The position numbers were made by a program, and so were the translations under genes. Shown here in pieces: positions 1-8,770 of a stretch of DNA of 64,000 bases; position 1 is the first letter of the stretch; each line of letters starts with the position of its first letter. The DNA comes from Pseudomonas fluorescens (GTDB lineage: Bacteria > Pseudomonadota > Gammaproteobacteria > Pseudomonadales > Pseudomonadaceae). A model generated the notes under the pieces. The model was not told the DNA's origin. It ran no database searches and saw only the letters and a program-made list of their open reading frames with translations. The stretch covers positions 2,542,001 through 2,606,000 of the forward strand of contig NZ_CP015225.1 of the NCBI RefSeq assembly GCF_001623525.1. Direction: 5' to 3'.

Positions 1-1
1 G

Positions 2-442
2 CGCGAAGAAGGCAAGATCGGCCGCTGGGGTGTGTCGAACTTTGACGTCGATGACCTCGAGGAGCTGGCCTCGCCGGCCTGCGCCACCAATCAAGTGCTG
101 TACAACCTGCAGGAACGCGGCATCGAATTCGACCTGCTGCCCTGGTGCCAGCAACGGCGCATGCCGATCATGGCCTACTGCCCGGTCGGCCAGGGCGGGC
201 ACCTGCTCAAGGATCACACCCTGGGACAGATCGCCGAACGCCATCGCGCCACACCGGCACAGATCGCACTGGCCTGGCTGTTGCGCCAGGACAATGTGAT
301 TGCCATTCCCAAGGCCGTGAAGCCTGAGCATGTGCGTTTGAATGCCGAAGCGGCCAACCTCAAGCTGGAACCGCAGGACCTGGCCGCCCTCGACCTGATA
401 TTTCCCCAGCCCCGGGGCAAGCAGCGGTTGGCGATGGTCTAG
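2..442 (+). CDS. Aldo/keto reductase, C-terminal part (truncated by window edge)
   Basis: The reading frame is open from base 2 and ends at 442, giving the last 146 residues of an NADPH-dependent aldo/keto reductase. Visible family features are the WGVSNF strand near the start, the stretch QVLYNLQERGIEF followed by MAYCPVGQGG (end of the TIM barrel), and the IAIPKAVKPEHVRLNAEA segment that binds the cofactor 2'-phosphate and is followed by the usual C-terminal helix. The substrate cannot be told from this part. The N-terminus lies outside the window. Confidence 0.9.
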   Translation, partial: REEGKIGRWGVSNFDVDDLEELASPACATNQVLYNLQERGIEFDLLPWCQQRRMPIMAYCPVGQGGHLLKDHTLGQIAERHRATPAQIALAWLLRQDNVIAIPKAVKPEHVRLNAEAANLKLEPQDLAALDLIFPQPRGKQRLAMV

Positions 443-466
443 TTTCCCCGGGCCTGGCAGCTTTTT

Positions 467-555
467 GTGGCGAGGGAGCTTGCTCCCGCTCGATCGCGAA
501 GCGGTCGCAAAAGGGGCCGCTGCGCAGCCCAGCGGGAGCAAGCTCCCTCGCCACA
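467..555. repeat. REP pair (inverted REP elements)
   Basis: Two copies of a REP-like element face each other between the convergent aldo/keto reductase and polB genes. The outer arms read GTGGCGAGGGAGCTTGCTCC and, inverted, the same sequence. Such REP doublets are typical of the P. fluorescens group and can fold into a long hairpin between the two 3' ends. Confidence 0.85.
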
Positions 556-574
556 GGAACCTTGACCCTCGCCA

Positions 575-2938
575 TCAGAACAACCCCATCTGCCCCCCCA
601 CCAACGTCGAGAAGTCATCATCCACGAACGGCAGGATCGCATCCGCCACCGGTTGCAGCTGTTTGCTCACGTAATGGTCGTAATCAATCGGCGCGCTGCG
701 GATTTCCAGTGGCTCGGGGCCGGCAACGGTGATGACATAGCTGATCCAGCCGCCATTCTGGTATTGCCGCGGACGCCCCTGGCGCTGGTTGAACTCATCG
801 GCCAGCCGCGCAGCCCGCACATGGGGTGGAACGTTGCGTTCGTAGTCTTCCAGGGGCCGACGCAGACGCTTGCGGTAGACCAACCGATCATCGAACGCAC
901 CGGCCAGGGTCTGCTGCACATAATCGCGCACATAATCCTGATAGGGCTGGCGGTGGAAGATCCGCCCGTACAGCTCCTGCTGGAATTGCCGTGCCAGCGG
1001 CGACCAGTCGGTGCGCACGGTTTCCAGGCCCTTGTAGACGATTTCGTCGCTGCCATCGGCACGGGTGACCAATCCGGCGTAGCGTTTCTTGCTGCCCTCC
1101 TCGGCGCCGCGGATAGTCGGCATCAGAAAGCGCTTGAAATGGGTTTCGAACTGCAGCTCCAGCGCACTCTCCAGGCCGAACTCATCGCGCACCTGCTCAC
1201 GCCACCATTGGTTGACGTGGGCGACCAACTCGCGACCGATCCTGGCCGCTTCCTCCTGGCCATGGGCACGACGCAGCCAGACGAACGTGGAATCGGTATC
1301 GCCATAGATCACCACATGCCCCTGGGCTTCGATCAACTGGCGGGTGCGCTGCATGATCTGGTGGCCGCGCAGGGTGATGGACGAGGCCAAGCGTGGATCG
1401 AAGAAGCGACAGCCGCTGGAACCGAGCACGCCATAAAAGGCGTTCATGATGATTTTCAATGCTTGGGACAGCGGCGCATTGTGCTCGCGCTTGGCGGTTT
1501 CCCGGCCCTCGGAGACCCGCGCCACAATGGCCGGCAGGCAATGGCGGGTACGGGAGAAACGCGCCCCGCGAAAGCCTGGCACCGATTCCTGGTCAGCCGG
1601 GTGGCGCAGCCCTTCGATCAAGCCCACCGGGTCAATCAGGAAAGTGCGGATGATCGATGGATACAGGCTTTTGTAGTCCAGCACCAGCACCGACTCGTAG
1701 AGCCCCGGCTGGGAGTCCATGACAAATCCACCCGGGCTGGCCTCGGGCGGACGCTGGCCGAGATTGGGGGCAACAAACCCCTGGCGGTGCATCAGCGGCA
1801 TGTACAGGTGCGTGAAGGCCGCCACCGAACCGCCGCTGCGGTCCGCTGGCAGGCCGGTGACGCTGGCCCGCTCCAGGAGGAACTTGAGCAGTTCGGTCTT
1901 GGCGAAGATCCGCGTCACCAGCTCGCAGTCCTTGAGGTTGTAGCGGGCCAGGGCCGGCTTGTCCTCGGCGAACATGCGGTTGATCTCGTCCATGCGCTGG
2001 TACGGGTTATCGATGGACTTGCCCTCCCCCAGCAGCGTCTGGGCGACGTTTTCCAGGCTGAACGAGGGAAAACTCCAAGTCGCCGAACGCAGGGACTCGA
2101 TACCGTCGATGATCAACCGGCCAGCGGCCGAGGCGAAGAAGTGGTTGTTGCGCGCGCCGTGCTCGCGCCATTGCATCTCTTCCCCACCACGCCCCAGGCG
2201 CAACGGCACCGCCAGGCGCCGGGCGTGTTCATGCAACACCCGCAGGTCGAACTGCACCAGGTTCCAGCCAATGATCGCGTCAGGGTCGAAACGGGCGAAC
2301 CAGTCGTTGAGTTTCTTCAGCAGCAGCGTGCGCGATTCGCAGTATTCCAGCTGGAAATCCACGCCGGTATCGTCGCCATTGGCTGGCCCGAGCATGTAGA
2401 CCTGGCGCTCGCCGCAGCCTTCCAGGGCGACGGAATACAATTCGCCCTGGGCGGTGGTTTCGATGTCCAGGGACACCAGGCGCAACGGTGGACGGTATTC
2501 GGGCGCCGGTTTCATCTGGACATCCACCAGCAGGCCATCGGCGGTTGGCGTACCGCCGAACCACACCGGGGCGGTGATGAAGCGCTCCATCAGGTAGCGC
2601 TCCGGCGGCCGGATGTCTGCTTCGAACACCTCCACGCCAGCGCGGCGCAAGGTGGTGTCCAGGCGCATCAGTTGGGCGTGTTGCTGGCAATACAGCCCCA
2701 GCACCGGACGATGCTCGAAATCCAGCAGGTCCAGGGGGCGTAGCTCTACCTCCTTCTCCCCTTGCAGCAAGGCTTCGAGCTGGCCGCGCTGGATCTGCGG
2801 CACGAAGGCCACCGACGTCTGCACCGGCAGGCGCACGCGCCGGGGACCGGCGTCGGTCGCCAGCCAGAACTCGACTTCGGTGCCGGCCGGGGTATCGCGC
2901 CAATGCCGGGTCAGGACGAAGCCCTGCTGTAAATCCAC
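575..2938 (-). CDS. polB: DNA polymerase II (family B)
   Basis: 787-residue family B DNA polymerase, close to the length of E. coli Pol II (783). It is a repair and translesion polymerase with 3'-5' proofreading. The exonuclease domain shows SLDIETT (Exo I, about residue 153) and a YNLKDCEL segment (Exo III). The polymerase domain shows DYKSLYPSI (motif A), a [16 protein letters not shown] motif B region and YGDTDS (motif C). All catalytic aspartates are present, so it should be active. It stands alone between two REP doublets. I saw no LexA-type box in the short upstream region, so SOS control is not evident. Confidence 0.95.
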   Translation of the reverse strand: MDLQQGFVLTRHWRDTPAGTEVEFWLATDAGPRRVRLPVQTSVAFVPQIQRGQLEALLQGEKEVELRPLDLLDFEHRPVLGLYCQQHAQLMRLDTTLRRAGVEVFEADIRPPERYLMERFITAPVWFGGTPTADGLLVDVQMKPAPEYRPPLRLVSLDIETTAQGELYSVALEGCGERQVYMLGPANGDDTGVDFQLEYCESRTLLLKKLNDWFARFDPDAIIGWNLVQFDLRVLHEHARRLAVPLRLGRGGEEMQWREHGARNNHFFASAAGRLIIDGIESLRSATWSFPSFSLENVAQTLLGEGKSIDNPYQRMDEINRMFAEDKPALARYNLKDCELVTRIFAKTELLKFLLERASVTGLPADRSGGSVAAFTHLYMPLMHRQGFVAPNLGQRPPEASPGGFVMDSQPGLYESVLVLDYKSLYPSIIRTFLIDPVGLIEGLRHPADQESVPGFRGARFSRTRHCLPAIVARVSEGRETAKREHNAPLSQALKIIMNAFYGVLGSSGCRFFDPRLASSITLRGHQIMQRTRQLIEAQGHVVIYGDTDSTFVWLRRAHGQEEAARIGRELVAHVNQWWREQVRDEFGLESALELQFETHFKRFLMPTIRGAEEGSKKRYAGLVTRADGSDEIVYKGLETVRTDWSPLARQFQQELYGRIFHRQPYQDYVRDYVQQTLAGAFDDRLVYRKRLRRPLEDYERNVPPHVRAARLADEFNQRQGRPRQYQNGGWISYVITVAGPEPLEIRSAPIDYDHYVSKQLQPVADAILPFVDDDFSTLVGGQMGLF

Positions 2939-3031
2939 CGCTGCAACCTCGAATTTTGCGTGTGCCGCGATTCTACCTGTGGAGAGGGAACTTCACCTGC
3001 CCAACTGACACACCACCCACCCGCTTTTTTT

Positions 3032-3121
3032 GTGGCGAGGGAGCTTGCTCCCGCTGGGCTGCGCAGCGGCCCCTTTTTGCGATCGCTGCGCGATCGAGCG
3101 GGAGCAAGCTCCCTCGCCACA
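3032..3121. repeat. REP pair between polB and the CBS-domain gene
   Basis: Second doublet of the same REP family as at 467-555: arms GTGGCGAGGGAGCTTGCTCC in opposite orientation around a GC-rich core. It sits in the 323-bp gap 2939-3261 between the divergent polB and CBS genes. The remaining 140 bp before the CBS gene should hold its promoter, but no clear sigma70 boxes could be assigned. Confidence 0.8.
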
Positions 3122-3261
3122 ACGGCGCCTGGCCACGGGATTGAGGGAAATCCCCGGGCAATGACGCTTTTGGACGACTGGCCGCCGCTTTACCGCTTGC
3201 TCTGCGCCGTTGGGTCTACGATGCTTTAACAACCAGCAAAAACAACACCTGAGGCTCCCCC

Positions 3262-3702
3262 ATGAAAACCGTCGCGCAGTTGCTCCGGATAAAAGACGAG
3301 AAGAACCAGCAAGTGCACACCATCTCACCGGACGACATGGTATTGCAGGCCCTGATGCGCATGGCCGAGAAGAATGTCGGTGCCTTGCTGGTGGTGAAGA
3401 ACGATGAAGTGCTGGGGATCATCAGCGAGCGCGACTATGCTCGCAAAATGGTCTTGCGCGGTCGCTCATCGGTGGGCACGAAGGTCAGTGACATCATGGT
3501 CTCCCCCGTGATCACCATCGACCCGCACCAGAACGTCGAGACCTGCCTGAGCATCATGACCGAAAAACATTTGCGGCATTTGCCAGTGGTGGAGGACGGC
3601 AAACTGGTCGGCCTGCTGTCCATCGGCGACCTGGTCAAGGAAGCCATCGCCGAACAGGCCGATCTGATCAAACAACTGGAGCAATACATTCGCGGGGAAT
3701 GA
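3262..3702 (+). CDS. CBS-domain pair protein
   Basis: 146-residue cytoplasmic protein made of two CBS domains (about residues 10-65 and 75-132) and a short C-terminal helix. CBS pairs bind adenine nucleotides or NADH. The second domain shows the typical ending LRHLPVVEDGKLVGLLSIGDLVKEAI. Free-standing CBS proteins of this kind are common in pseudomonads, usually without a known partner. ATG follows a TGAGG ribosome site. It is monocistronic, followed 69 bp later by the pqi operon on the same strand. Confidence 0.85.
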   Translation: MKTVAQLLRIKDEKNQQVHTISPDDMVLQALMRMAEKNVGALLVVKNDEVLGIISERDYARKMVLRGRSSVGTKVSDIMVSPVITIDPHQNVETCLSIMTEKHLRHLPVVEDGKLVGLLSIGDLVKEAIAEQADLIKQLEQYIRGE

Positions 3703-3771
3703 TCCGTTCGGTCGGGTTGCTCATTTCCAAGGCACTTCTATATTGAAGGGGTTGTTCCTGCGAGCATCCCA

Positions 3772-4368
3772 ATGGCCGACACCGACCGACTGATCATTTG
3801 TGAACATTGCGATGCGGTATACGAGCCGGTGGTGCTCGCTGCGCACCAGAAAGCCTCGTGCGTGCGCTGCCACGCGGTGATCCAGCGCTACAACGGCCTG
3901 ACCATCGAGCAGCGCCTGGCCTTGAGCGTGACGGCCGCGGTGTTGTGGGCCTTCGCCAACATCTACCCGGTCATGAGCATCCGCCTCCAGGGCCTGAGCA
4001 ACAGCGCGACGTTATGGGATTCCATCGTGGCGCTGAACCAGGGGCCGATCGCCTTCATCGCCCTGGTGACAGCGGTGGCGATCATCATTGCACCGGCCTT
4101 TCAATTGGCCCTGCTGCTCTGGGTACTGGGCCATGCCTACCTCCAGCGGCGGGCGCCGGGGTTCAACCTGTGCATGCGCAGCCTGGAAACCCTGCGGCCC
4201 TGGAGCATGCTGGAGGTGTGCCTGCTGGGCGCGCTGGTGGCGGTGATCAAGCTCGCCGGACTGCTGGACGTGCTCCCGGGCATCGGCCTGTTCGCCCTGG
4301 CGGCCTTGAGCCTGCTGATGATCCGCATTGCCGGGCGCGATGTCCGCGACCTTTGGGACAGCCTGTGA
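3772..4368 (+). CDS. pqiA: PqiA/LetA-family membrane protein, N-terminal half as a separate gene
   Basis: 198-residue integral membrane protein matching the first half of E. coli PqiA. It begins with a rubredoxin-like zinc ribbon (CEHCDAVYEP then CVRCHAVIQ, residues about 10-42) and then has four hydrophobic segments, including the AFANIYPVMSIRLQG loop typical of PqiA. PqiA works with the MCE protein PqiB and lipoprotein PqiC in lipid movement between the two membranes. Its stop codon overlaps the GTG of the second half at 4365. The two products sum to about 417 residues, the usual length of one PqiA. Confidence 0.85.
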   Translation: MADTDRLIICEHCDAVYEPVVLAAHQKASCVRCHAVIQRYNGLTIEQRLALSVTAAVLWAFANIYPVMSIRLQGLSNSATLWDSIVALNQGPIAFIALVTAVAIIIAPAFQLALLLWVLGHAYLQRRAPGFNLCMRSLETLRPWSMLEVCLLGALVAVIKLAGLLDVLPGIGLFALAALSLLMIRIAGRDVRDLWDSL

Positions 4369-5024
4369 ACGGCCAGCCGCTGGACACCCCGCCAGAGGCC
4401 CGCGACCTGGGCCTGTGCCTGTGCCACAGCTGTGGCCTGGCCTGCGACATGACCGACGAGCCCGAGACCTGCCCCCGCTGCGACGCCGCCCTGCATCGAC
4501 GCAAACCCGACGCCATCACCCGCACCTGGGCCTACATGCTGGCCGCGCTGGTGTTCTACATCCCGGCCAACCTGCTACCGGTCATGAATACCCAGATGCT
4601 CGGTGAAGGCGCCGACAGCACCATCATCAGCGGCGTCATCGAGTTCTGGCAAAGCGGCGCCTGGGACATCGCCCTGATTATCTTCATCGCCAGCATTGCG
4701 GTGCCCGGCATCAAGTTCGTGGTGCTGACCCTGTTGCTGGTGACCGCACAGCGGCGCAGCACCTGGGCCCAGGTCCAGCGGGCGAAGCTGTACCGGCTGG
4801 TGGAAGTCATCGGCTACTGGTCGATGCTCGATGTGCTGGTGGTGGCCCTGGTGGCGGCACTGGTCAAGTTCCAGGCATTGAGCGACATCGAACCACGACC
4901 GGGCATCCTGTTCTTCGGCCTCGTGGTGCTGTTCACCATGCTGTCGGCCATGAGTTTCGACCCCCGGCTGATCTGGGACACTCAACCATCCGAGGAGGTC
5001 ATGGATGAAGTCGCAAGCCACTGA
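4365..5024 (+). CDS. PqiA/LetA-family membrane protein, C-terminal half
   Basis: 219-residue protein starting at GTG 4365, overlapping the previous stop by four bases (translational coupling). It repeats the architecture of its neighbour: a zinc ribbon (CLCHSCGLACD then CPRCDAAL), followed by four membrane segments with YIPANLLPVMNTQMLG, the signature loop of this family. It corresponds to the second domain of E. coli PqiA. Its end overlaps the start of pqiB, so all four genes are one operon. An upstream in-frame start exists but would lie inside the first gene, so the coupled GTG is preferred. Confidence 0.85.
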   Translation: MNGQPLDTPPEARDLGLCLCHSCGLACDMTDEPETCPRCDAALHRRKPDAITRTWAYMLAALVFYIPANLLPVMNTQMLGEGADSTIISGVIEFWQSGAWDIALIIFIASIAVPGIKFVVLTLLLVTAQRRSTWAQVQRAKLYRLVEVIGYWSMLDVLVVALVAALVKFQALSDIEPRPGILFFGLVVLFTMLSAMSFDPRLIWDTQPSEEVMDEVASH

Positions 5025-6663
5025 CGGGCAGCAACCCGCACCCGGCCGCGCCCACGTCACCACCCGCCGCTGGACGGTGTCGCTGGTGTGGATCGTGCCG
5101 ATCATCGCGGTCCTGGTGGGGCTGTCCCTGGTGGTCCACAACTGGCTGCAGGAAGGCCCGACCATCACCATCACCTTCAAGACCGGCCAGGGCCTGACCG
5201 CCAACAAGACCCAGGTGAAATATCGCAACGTGGTCATCGGCCAGGTCACCGATGTGCAACTGAGCGAGGACCAGAAGAACGTCACCGCCACGGTCAAGCT
5301 CGCCAAGACTGCCGACACCTTCACTCACGAAGATTCGGTGTTCTGGGTCGTACGGCCACGCATCGGGGCCGGCGGTATTTCGGGGATCGACACTTTGCTG
5401 TCGGGGGATTTCATTGGGGCCGACGCCGGTCAGTCGAAAGTGCGCGCCAAGTCCTTCACGGGCCTGGAGAACCCGCCGCCCATCACCTACGGCGAACCAG
5501 GCAAGCGCTTCACCCTGCACTCCCAGGACCTCGGTTCACTGGACATCGGCTCGCCGGTGTACCTGCGCAAGATCCCGGTGGGCCAAGTCGTGTCCTACGC
5601 CCTGGACGCCGAGGGAAAAGGCGTCAACATCGACGTATTCATCAACGCGCCCAACGATGTGTATGTCACCGAAAACACCCGGTTCTGGAACGTCAGCGGC
5701 GTCGACGTGAACGTCGGCGCCAACGGTTTCGCCGTCAAGACCGAATCGCTCTCGGCCTTGCTCTTGGGTGGCATCGCGTTCCGGGCACCGGAGTACAGCC
5801 CCAACGACACCGCCGCCAGCGAAGACAAGACCTTCGAGCTGTTTGCCGACCAGCAGAGCGCCCTCGCCCCGCCCGATGGCAAGGCGCAATACCTGGCCCT
5901 GCGCTTCGATCAGGCACTGCGCGGCTTGCGCGTCGGTGCGCCGGTTGAGTTCCTCGGGGTGGAAGTCGGCAGGGTGGTGGCCATCAACCTGGATTTCGAT
6001 GAGAAACAGCGCAGCTTTCCGGTCAATGTCGGCGTGGTGATCTACCCGCAACGCCTGGGCAAGGCCCATGAAAAACTGCTCAAGTCGCTCAATCACAATC
6101 CAGACGACGAAGCCGCTGGCGCCCGCCTGATCGGCAGCTTCGTCGAGCGCGGCCTGCGCGCCCAGGCCCGTAGCGGCAACCTGCTGACCGGGCAGTTGTA
6201 CATCTCGCTGGACTTCTACCCCAAGGCTGAAAAAGTCGCCTTCGACCCAAGCGCCCGGCCCGTGCGCATTCCAACCATCCCAGGCAGTCTCCAGCAACTG
6301 CAGGAACAACTGCAGGCGATGATCGAGCGGATCAACAAACTGCCACTGGAGAGCATTGCCGGCAACCTGGATGGCAACCTGGTGGAGCTGCGCAAAGGCC
6401 TGGCCCAGTTCAACAGCAAGACCCTGCCGGGCGTGCAAAGCACCTTGCAAGACGTCAGCAAGACCCTGCAATCGGCTAACTCGACCCTGGCCGAAGATTC
6501 ACCGCAGCGCGAACAATTGACCCAGACCCTTGACGACCTGGGGCGCATGTCGCGCTCGCTGCGCGAACTGTCGGACTACCTGAGCCGCCATCCCGAATCG
6601 CTGCTTCGCGGCCGTCCCAAGGACGCACCGGCGCAGAACCTCACATTGCCGGTGAAAGAATGA
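5005..6663 (+). CDS. pqiB: PqiB-like MCE (MlaD) domain protein
   Basis: 552 residues with one N-terminal membrane anchor (VSLVWIVPIIAVLVGLSLVV, about residues 28-47) and three successive MCE domains, then a long coiled-coil C-terminus (about 420-530) rich in LQ and leucine heptads. This is the layout of E. coli PqiB (546 residues), whose MCE rings and coiled-coil tube form a periplasm-spanning lipid conduit. The ATG at 5005 lies inside the end of the preceding gene and follows a GAGGAGG ribosome site at about 4992-4998. The partner membrane protein is encoded upstream and the outer-membrane lipoprotein downstream. Confidence 0.92.
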   Translation: MKSQATDGQQPAPGRAHVTTRRWTVSLVWIVPIIAVLVGLSLVVHNWLQEGPTITITFKTGQGLTANKTQVKYRNVVIGQVTDVQLSEDQKNVTATVKLAKTADTFTHEDSVFWVVRPRIGAGGISGIDTLLSGDFIGADAGQSKVRAKSFTGLENPPPITYGEPGKRFTLHSQDLGSLDIGSPVYLRKIPVGQVVSYALDAEGKGVNIDVFINAPNDVYVTENTRFWNVSGVDVNVGANGFAVKTESLSALLLGGIAFRAPEYSPNDTAASEDKTFELFADQQSALAPPDGKAQYLALRFDQALRGLRVGAPVEFLGVEVGRVVAINLDFDEKQRSFPVNVGVVIYPQRLGKAHEKLLKSLNHNPDDEAAGARLIGSFVERGLRAQARSGNLLTGQLYISLDFYPKAEKVAFDPSARPVRIPTIPGSLQQLQEQLQAMIERINKLPLESIAGNLDGNLVELRKGLAQFNSKTLPGVQSTLQDVSKTLQSANSTLAEDSPQREQLTQTLDDLGRMSRSLRELSDYLSRHPESLLRGRPKDAPAQNLTLPVKE

Positions 6664-6680
6664 TCACAGGAGCCCGCCCC

Positions 6681-7217
6681 ATGCCACTGACGCTGAAACT
6701 CACCCTGGTTGCCGTGGCGTTGCTGCTCGGCGCCTGCCGCAGCGATCCGATCCACTACCACACGTTGAGCCCGGCCCAACCGGCAGGCCAATCGCGCTCC
6801 AGCGTGGACATCCAGATCGAACAGGTCAGTGTCCCACCCCAGGTGGATCGCACCCAGATGGTCATTCGCCAAGGCAACAGCGGGTTGGCGATCATGGAAA
6901 CCGAATGGTGGGGCGCCAGCCTGGCCGATGAACTGCACAGCAGCCTGGACGAACGACTGAACAACCCTGGCGCCCCCAAATCATTGCTGCGGGTAGAGGT
7001 GCAACGCTTTGACTCGATCCCTGGCCGCTATGCCCGCATGGATGTGCAATGGCGACTGCGTAACCTGGGCAACGACGCCCGCCCCATCACGTGCCGCAGC
7101 AGCCTGCAAACGCCGGCGGGCGCCAGTATCGACGAGCTGGTGACGGCGCATCAGGAGAATGTCCGGCAATTTGCCGGCCTTGTCGAGCAAGCGGCTGCAC
7201 GCAAGGCGTGTCCTTGA
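6681..7217 (+). CDS. pqiC: PqiC-like outer-membrane lipoprotein
   Basis: 178-residue lipoprotein of the PqiC/YmbA (ABC-type transport auxiliary) family, completing the pqi operon. I chose ATG 6681 because it follows AGGAG (6668-6672) at 8 bp and gives a proper lipoprotein signal ending in LLGAC at residue about 19. A start at 6660 overlapping pqiB is possible but would extend the signal. The mature part has the expected HYHTLSP strand and a WWGASLADELHSSLDERL helix. Inferred site is the outer-membrane inner leaflet, where it contacts PqiB. Confidence 0.88.
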   Translation: MPLTLKLTLVAVALLLGACRSDPIHYHTLSPAQPAGQSRSSVDIQIEQVSVPPQVDRTQMVIRQGNSGLAIMETEWWGASLADELHSSLDERLNNPGAPKSLLRVEVQRFDSIPGRYARMDVQWRLRNLGNDARPITCRSSLQTPAGASIDELVTAHQENVRQFAGLVEQAAARKACP

Positions 7218-7218
7218 T

Positions 7219-7848
7219 TCACTCAGGCCAATGCAGCGACAGCACCGGCGCAACGCGCGGATGGTGGTCAATGCGCTCCAACAGCTCATGGAACGCTGGA
7301 CGGGCGCTCAGCATCGCCTCCCGCGTATTTCTCCACTTGGTGATCACGGCCGCCAGGATATCCAGCGCTCCGGGCTCGTCACCGCCCAGAAAAGGTCGGG
7401 CCGGGAACTGGTCGGCAAACAGCGCCCAATTGCGATACAGCCGTTGCTGCGTGCCGGATATCAATCGCTGTCGAGTCGCTTCGTCCGCCTCGTCCAGCCA
7501 GCGTTCCGGAAAATCGATAATGCCGATGGGCGTGTAGCAATTGGCCGCGATATAGACCAGGCCCCGTATGGCCTGGGCACGCTGGGCCGGGTCTTGCGGG
7601 AGCAGCTTCGATGCTGGGAAGGTCAACCCGAGGTGAATCAAGATCGCCGCCGCTTCAGTCAGCACCGAACCGTCCGGCAACTGCAGGGTCGGCACCTGCT
7701 TCAGAGGATTGAGTGCCTCAAGCTCTTTCGCCGCATCGTTGTCTTGCGTCGAATAGGCGTCGACCCGCCGATAAGCCACCTCACAGAGACACAGGGCAAC
7801 CTCCACCGCCGAAGAGCCGGATTGCCTGCAACCGAATAACCGATACAT
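7219..7848 (-). CDS. Glutathione S-transferase family protein
   Basis: 209 residues with an N-terminal thioredoxin-fold GST domain (MYRLFGCRQSGSSAVEVAL, then NPLKQVPTLQLPDGSVLTEAAAI, the segment that binds the gamma-glutamyl part of glutathione) and an all-helical C-terminal domain. It ends one base after pqiC on the opposite strand, so the two are convergent with almost no spacer. Substrate is unknown. Cytoplasmic. Confidence 0.85.
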   Translation of the reverse strand: MYRLFGCRQSGSSAVEVALCLCEVAYRRVDAYSTQDNDAAKELEALNPLKQVPTLQLPDGSVLTEAAAILIHLGLTFPASKLLPQDPAQRAQAIRGLVYIAANCYTPIGIIDFPERWLDEADEATRQRLISGTQQRLYRNWALFADQFPARPFLGGDEPGALDILAAVITKWRNTREAMLSARPAFHELLERIDHHPRVAPVLSLHWPE

Positions 7849-8042
7849 GAACGTACCTCCTGCGTAAGCATTATGCCGGTAGAGCCCGCGAGCCCATCAG
7901 TGTTCCATCGAGCTGACCGGTAGCGGGCCAACGAGGTATCACTGCCATCGATGTTCACCATCATGTCAATGAAGTTCTCTTGATGATCGCCCGGGACAAC
8001 AATGGCCTCACACAAACCACTGCCCCCCCGGAGCACACCATC

Positions 8043-8555
8043 ATGAAACGCCAAGTCATCCTCAGCCTCGCTTTCTCTGTACTGGCCGCCAACGTATTTG
8101 CCGCCTCCTCCCAACCGGTCGTCGCCGAAGGCGGTTCTGATCGCCTGATCGAAAACCGCGTCGCCGAAGGCGGTGCTGATCGTCTGCTGGAACGTCGTGT
8201 CGCCGAAGGTGGCTCCGATCGCCTGATCGAAAACCGCGTCGCTGAAGGCGGTGCCGATCGTCTGCTGGAACGTCGCGTCGCCGAAGGTGGCTCCGATCGC
8301 CTGATCGAAAACCGCGTCGCTGAAGGTGGTGCCGATCGTCTGCTGGAACGTCGCGTCGCCGAAGGTGGCTCCGATCGCCTGATCGAAAACCGCGTCGCTG
8401 AAGGCGGTGCTGATCGTCTGCTGGAACGTCGTGTCGCCGAAGGTGGCTCTGATCGCCTGATCGAAAACCGCGTCGCTGAAGGCGGTGCTGATCGCTTGCT
8501 GGAACGTCGTGTCGCTGAAGGTGGCTCCGATCGTCTGATCGAAAACCGCGTATGA
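8043..8555 (+). CDS. Secreted protein made of eleven 13-residue tandem repeats
   Basis: 170 residues from ATG 8043, the start that opens a signal peptide (MKRQVILSLAFSVLAANVFA, likely cleaved after residue 20). After a short linker the rest is eleven perfect-length 13-residue units that alternate strictly between VAEGGSDRLIENR (six copies) and VAEGGADRLLERR (five copies), ending in one extra V. The units are 39 bp long and highly similar at DNA level. Pseudomonas homologues carry vague names; I know of no demonstrated function. The charged, glycine-containing repeat suggests an extended or solenoid periplasmic or extracellular protein (inference). An upstream in-frame start at 7980 would bury the signal and is rejected. 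Confidence 0.75.
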   Translation: MKRQVILSLAFSVLAANVFAASSQPVVAEGGSDRLIENRVAEGGADRLLERRVAEGGSDRLIENRVAEGGADRLLERRVAEGGSDRLIENRVAEGGADRLLERRVAEGGSDRLIENRVAEGGADRLLERRVAEGGSDRLIENRVAEGGADRLLERRVAEGGSDRLIENRV

Positions 8556-8607
8556 GTTGCTTGACCGCAATGCCTGGAAATATCGCAAATCATGTGCAAC
8601 ACACCCC

Positions 8608-8650
8608 GTGGCGAGGGAGCTTGCTCCCGCTCGGGCGCGCAGCGGCCGCA
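8608..8650. repeat. Single REP element
   Basis: One copy of the GTGGCGAGGGAGCTTGCTCC REP downstream of the repeat-protein gene, without the inverted partner seen elsewhere. Confidence 0.7.
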
Positions 8651-8726
8651 ACCTTCACGCAGCCGCTGCGCAGTTCACCCGACACACCGCTCCAGAACAC
8701 TCCCAAACCAAACCCATCACAGTAAA

Positions 8727-8753
8727 AGCCCGGCCTCATCCGCCGGGCTTTTT
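8727..8753. terminator. Rho-independent terminator
   Basis: Stem AGCCCGGC (8727-8734), 7-base loop, GCCGGGCT (8742-8749), followed by T residues on the plus strand and preceded by AAAA, which gives TTTT on the minus strand. It lies between the convergent repeat-protein gene and the DUF1615 gene and can serve both. Confidence 0.8.
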
Positions 8754-8770
8754 CATGCCTCAACGCCTGG

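Noticed and set aside
653..2743. 696-codon open frame on the plus strand inside polB
   Set aside because: It is antisense to an intact DNA polymerase II gene with all motifs. Long open antisense frames are common in high-GC genes.
8130..8552. Tandem 39-bp array considered as a CRISPR
   Set aside because: Units are directly adjacent without spacers and are in frame within a coding sequence.
7701..8651. Minus-strand repeat ORFs over the tandem-repeat gene, 7701-8651 and 7961-8602
   Set aside because: The 39-bp unit is a multiple of three, so several frames are open by chance. Only the plus frame has a signal peptide and sensible start.
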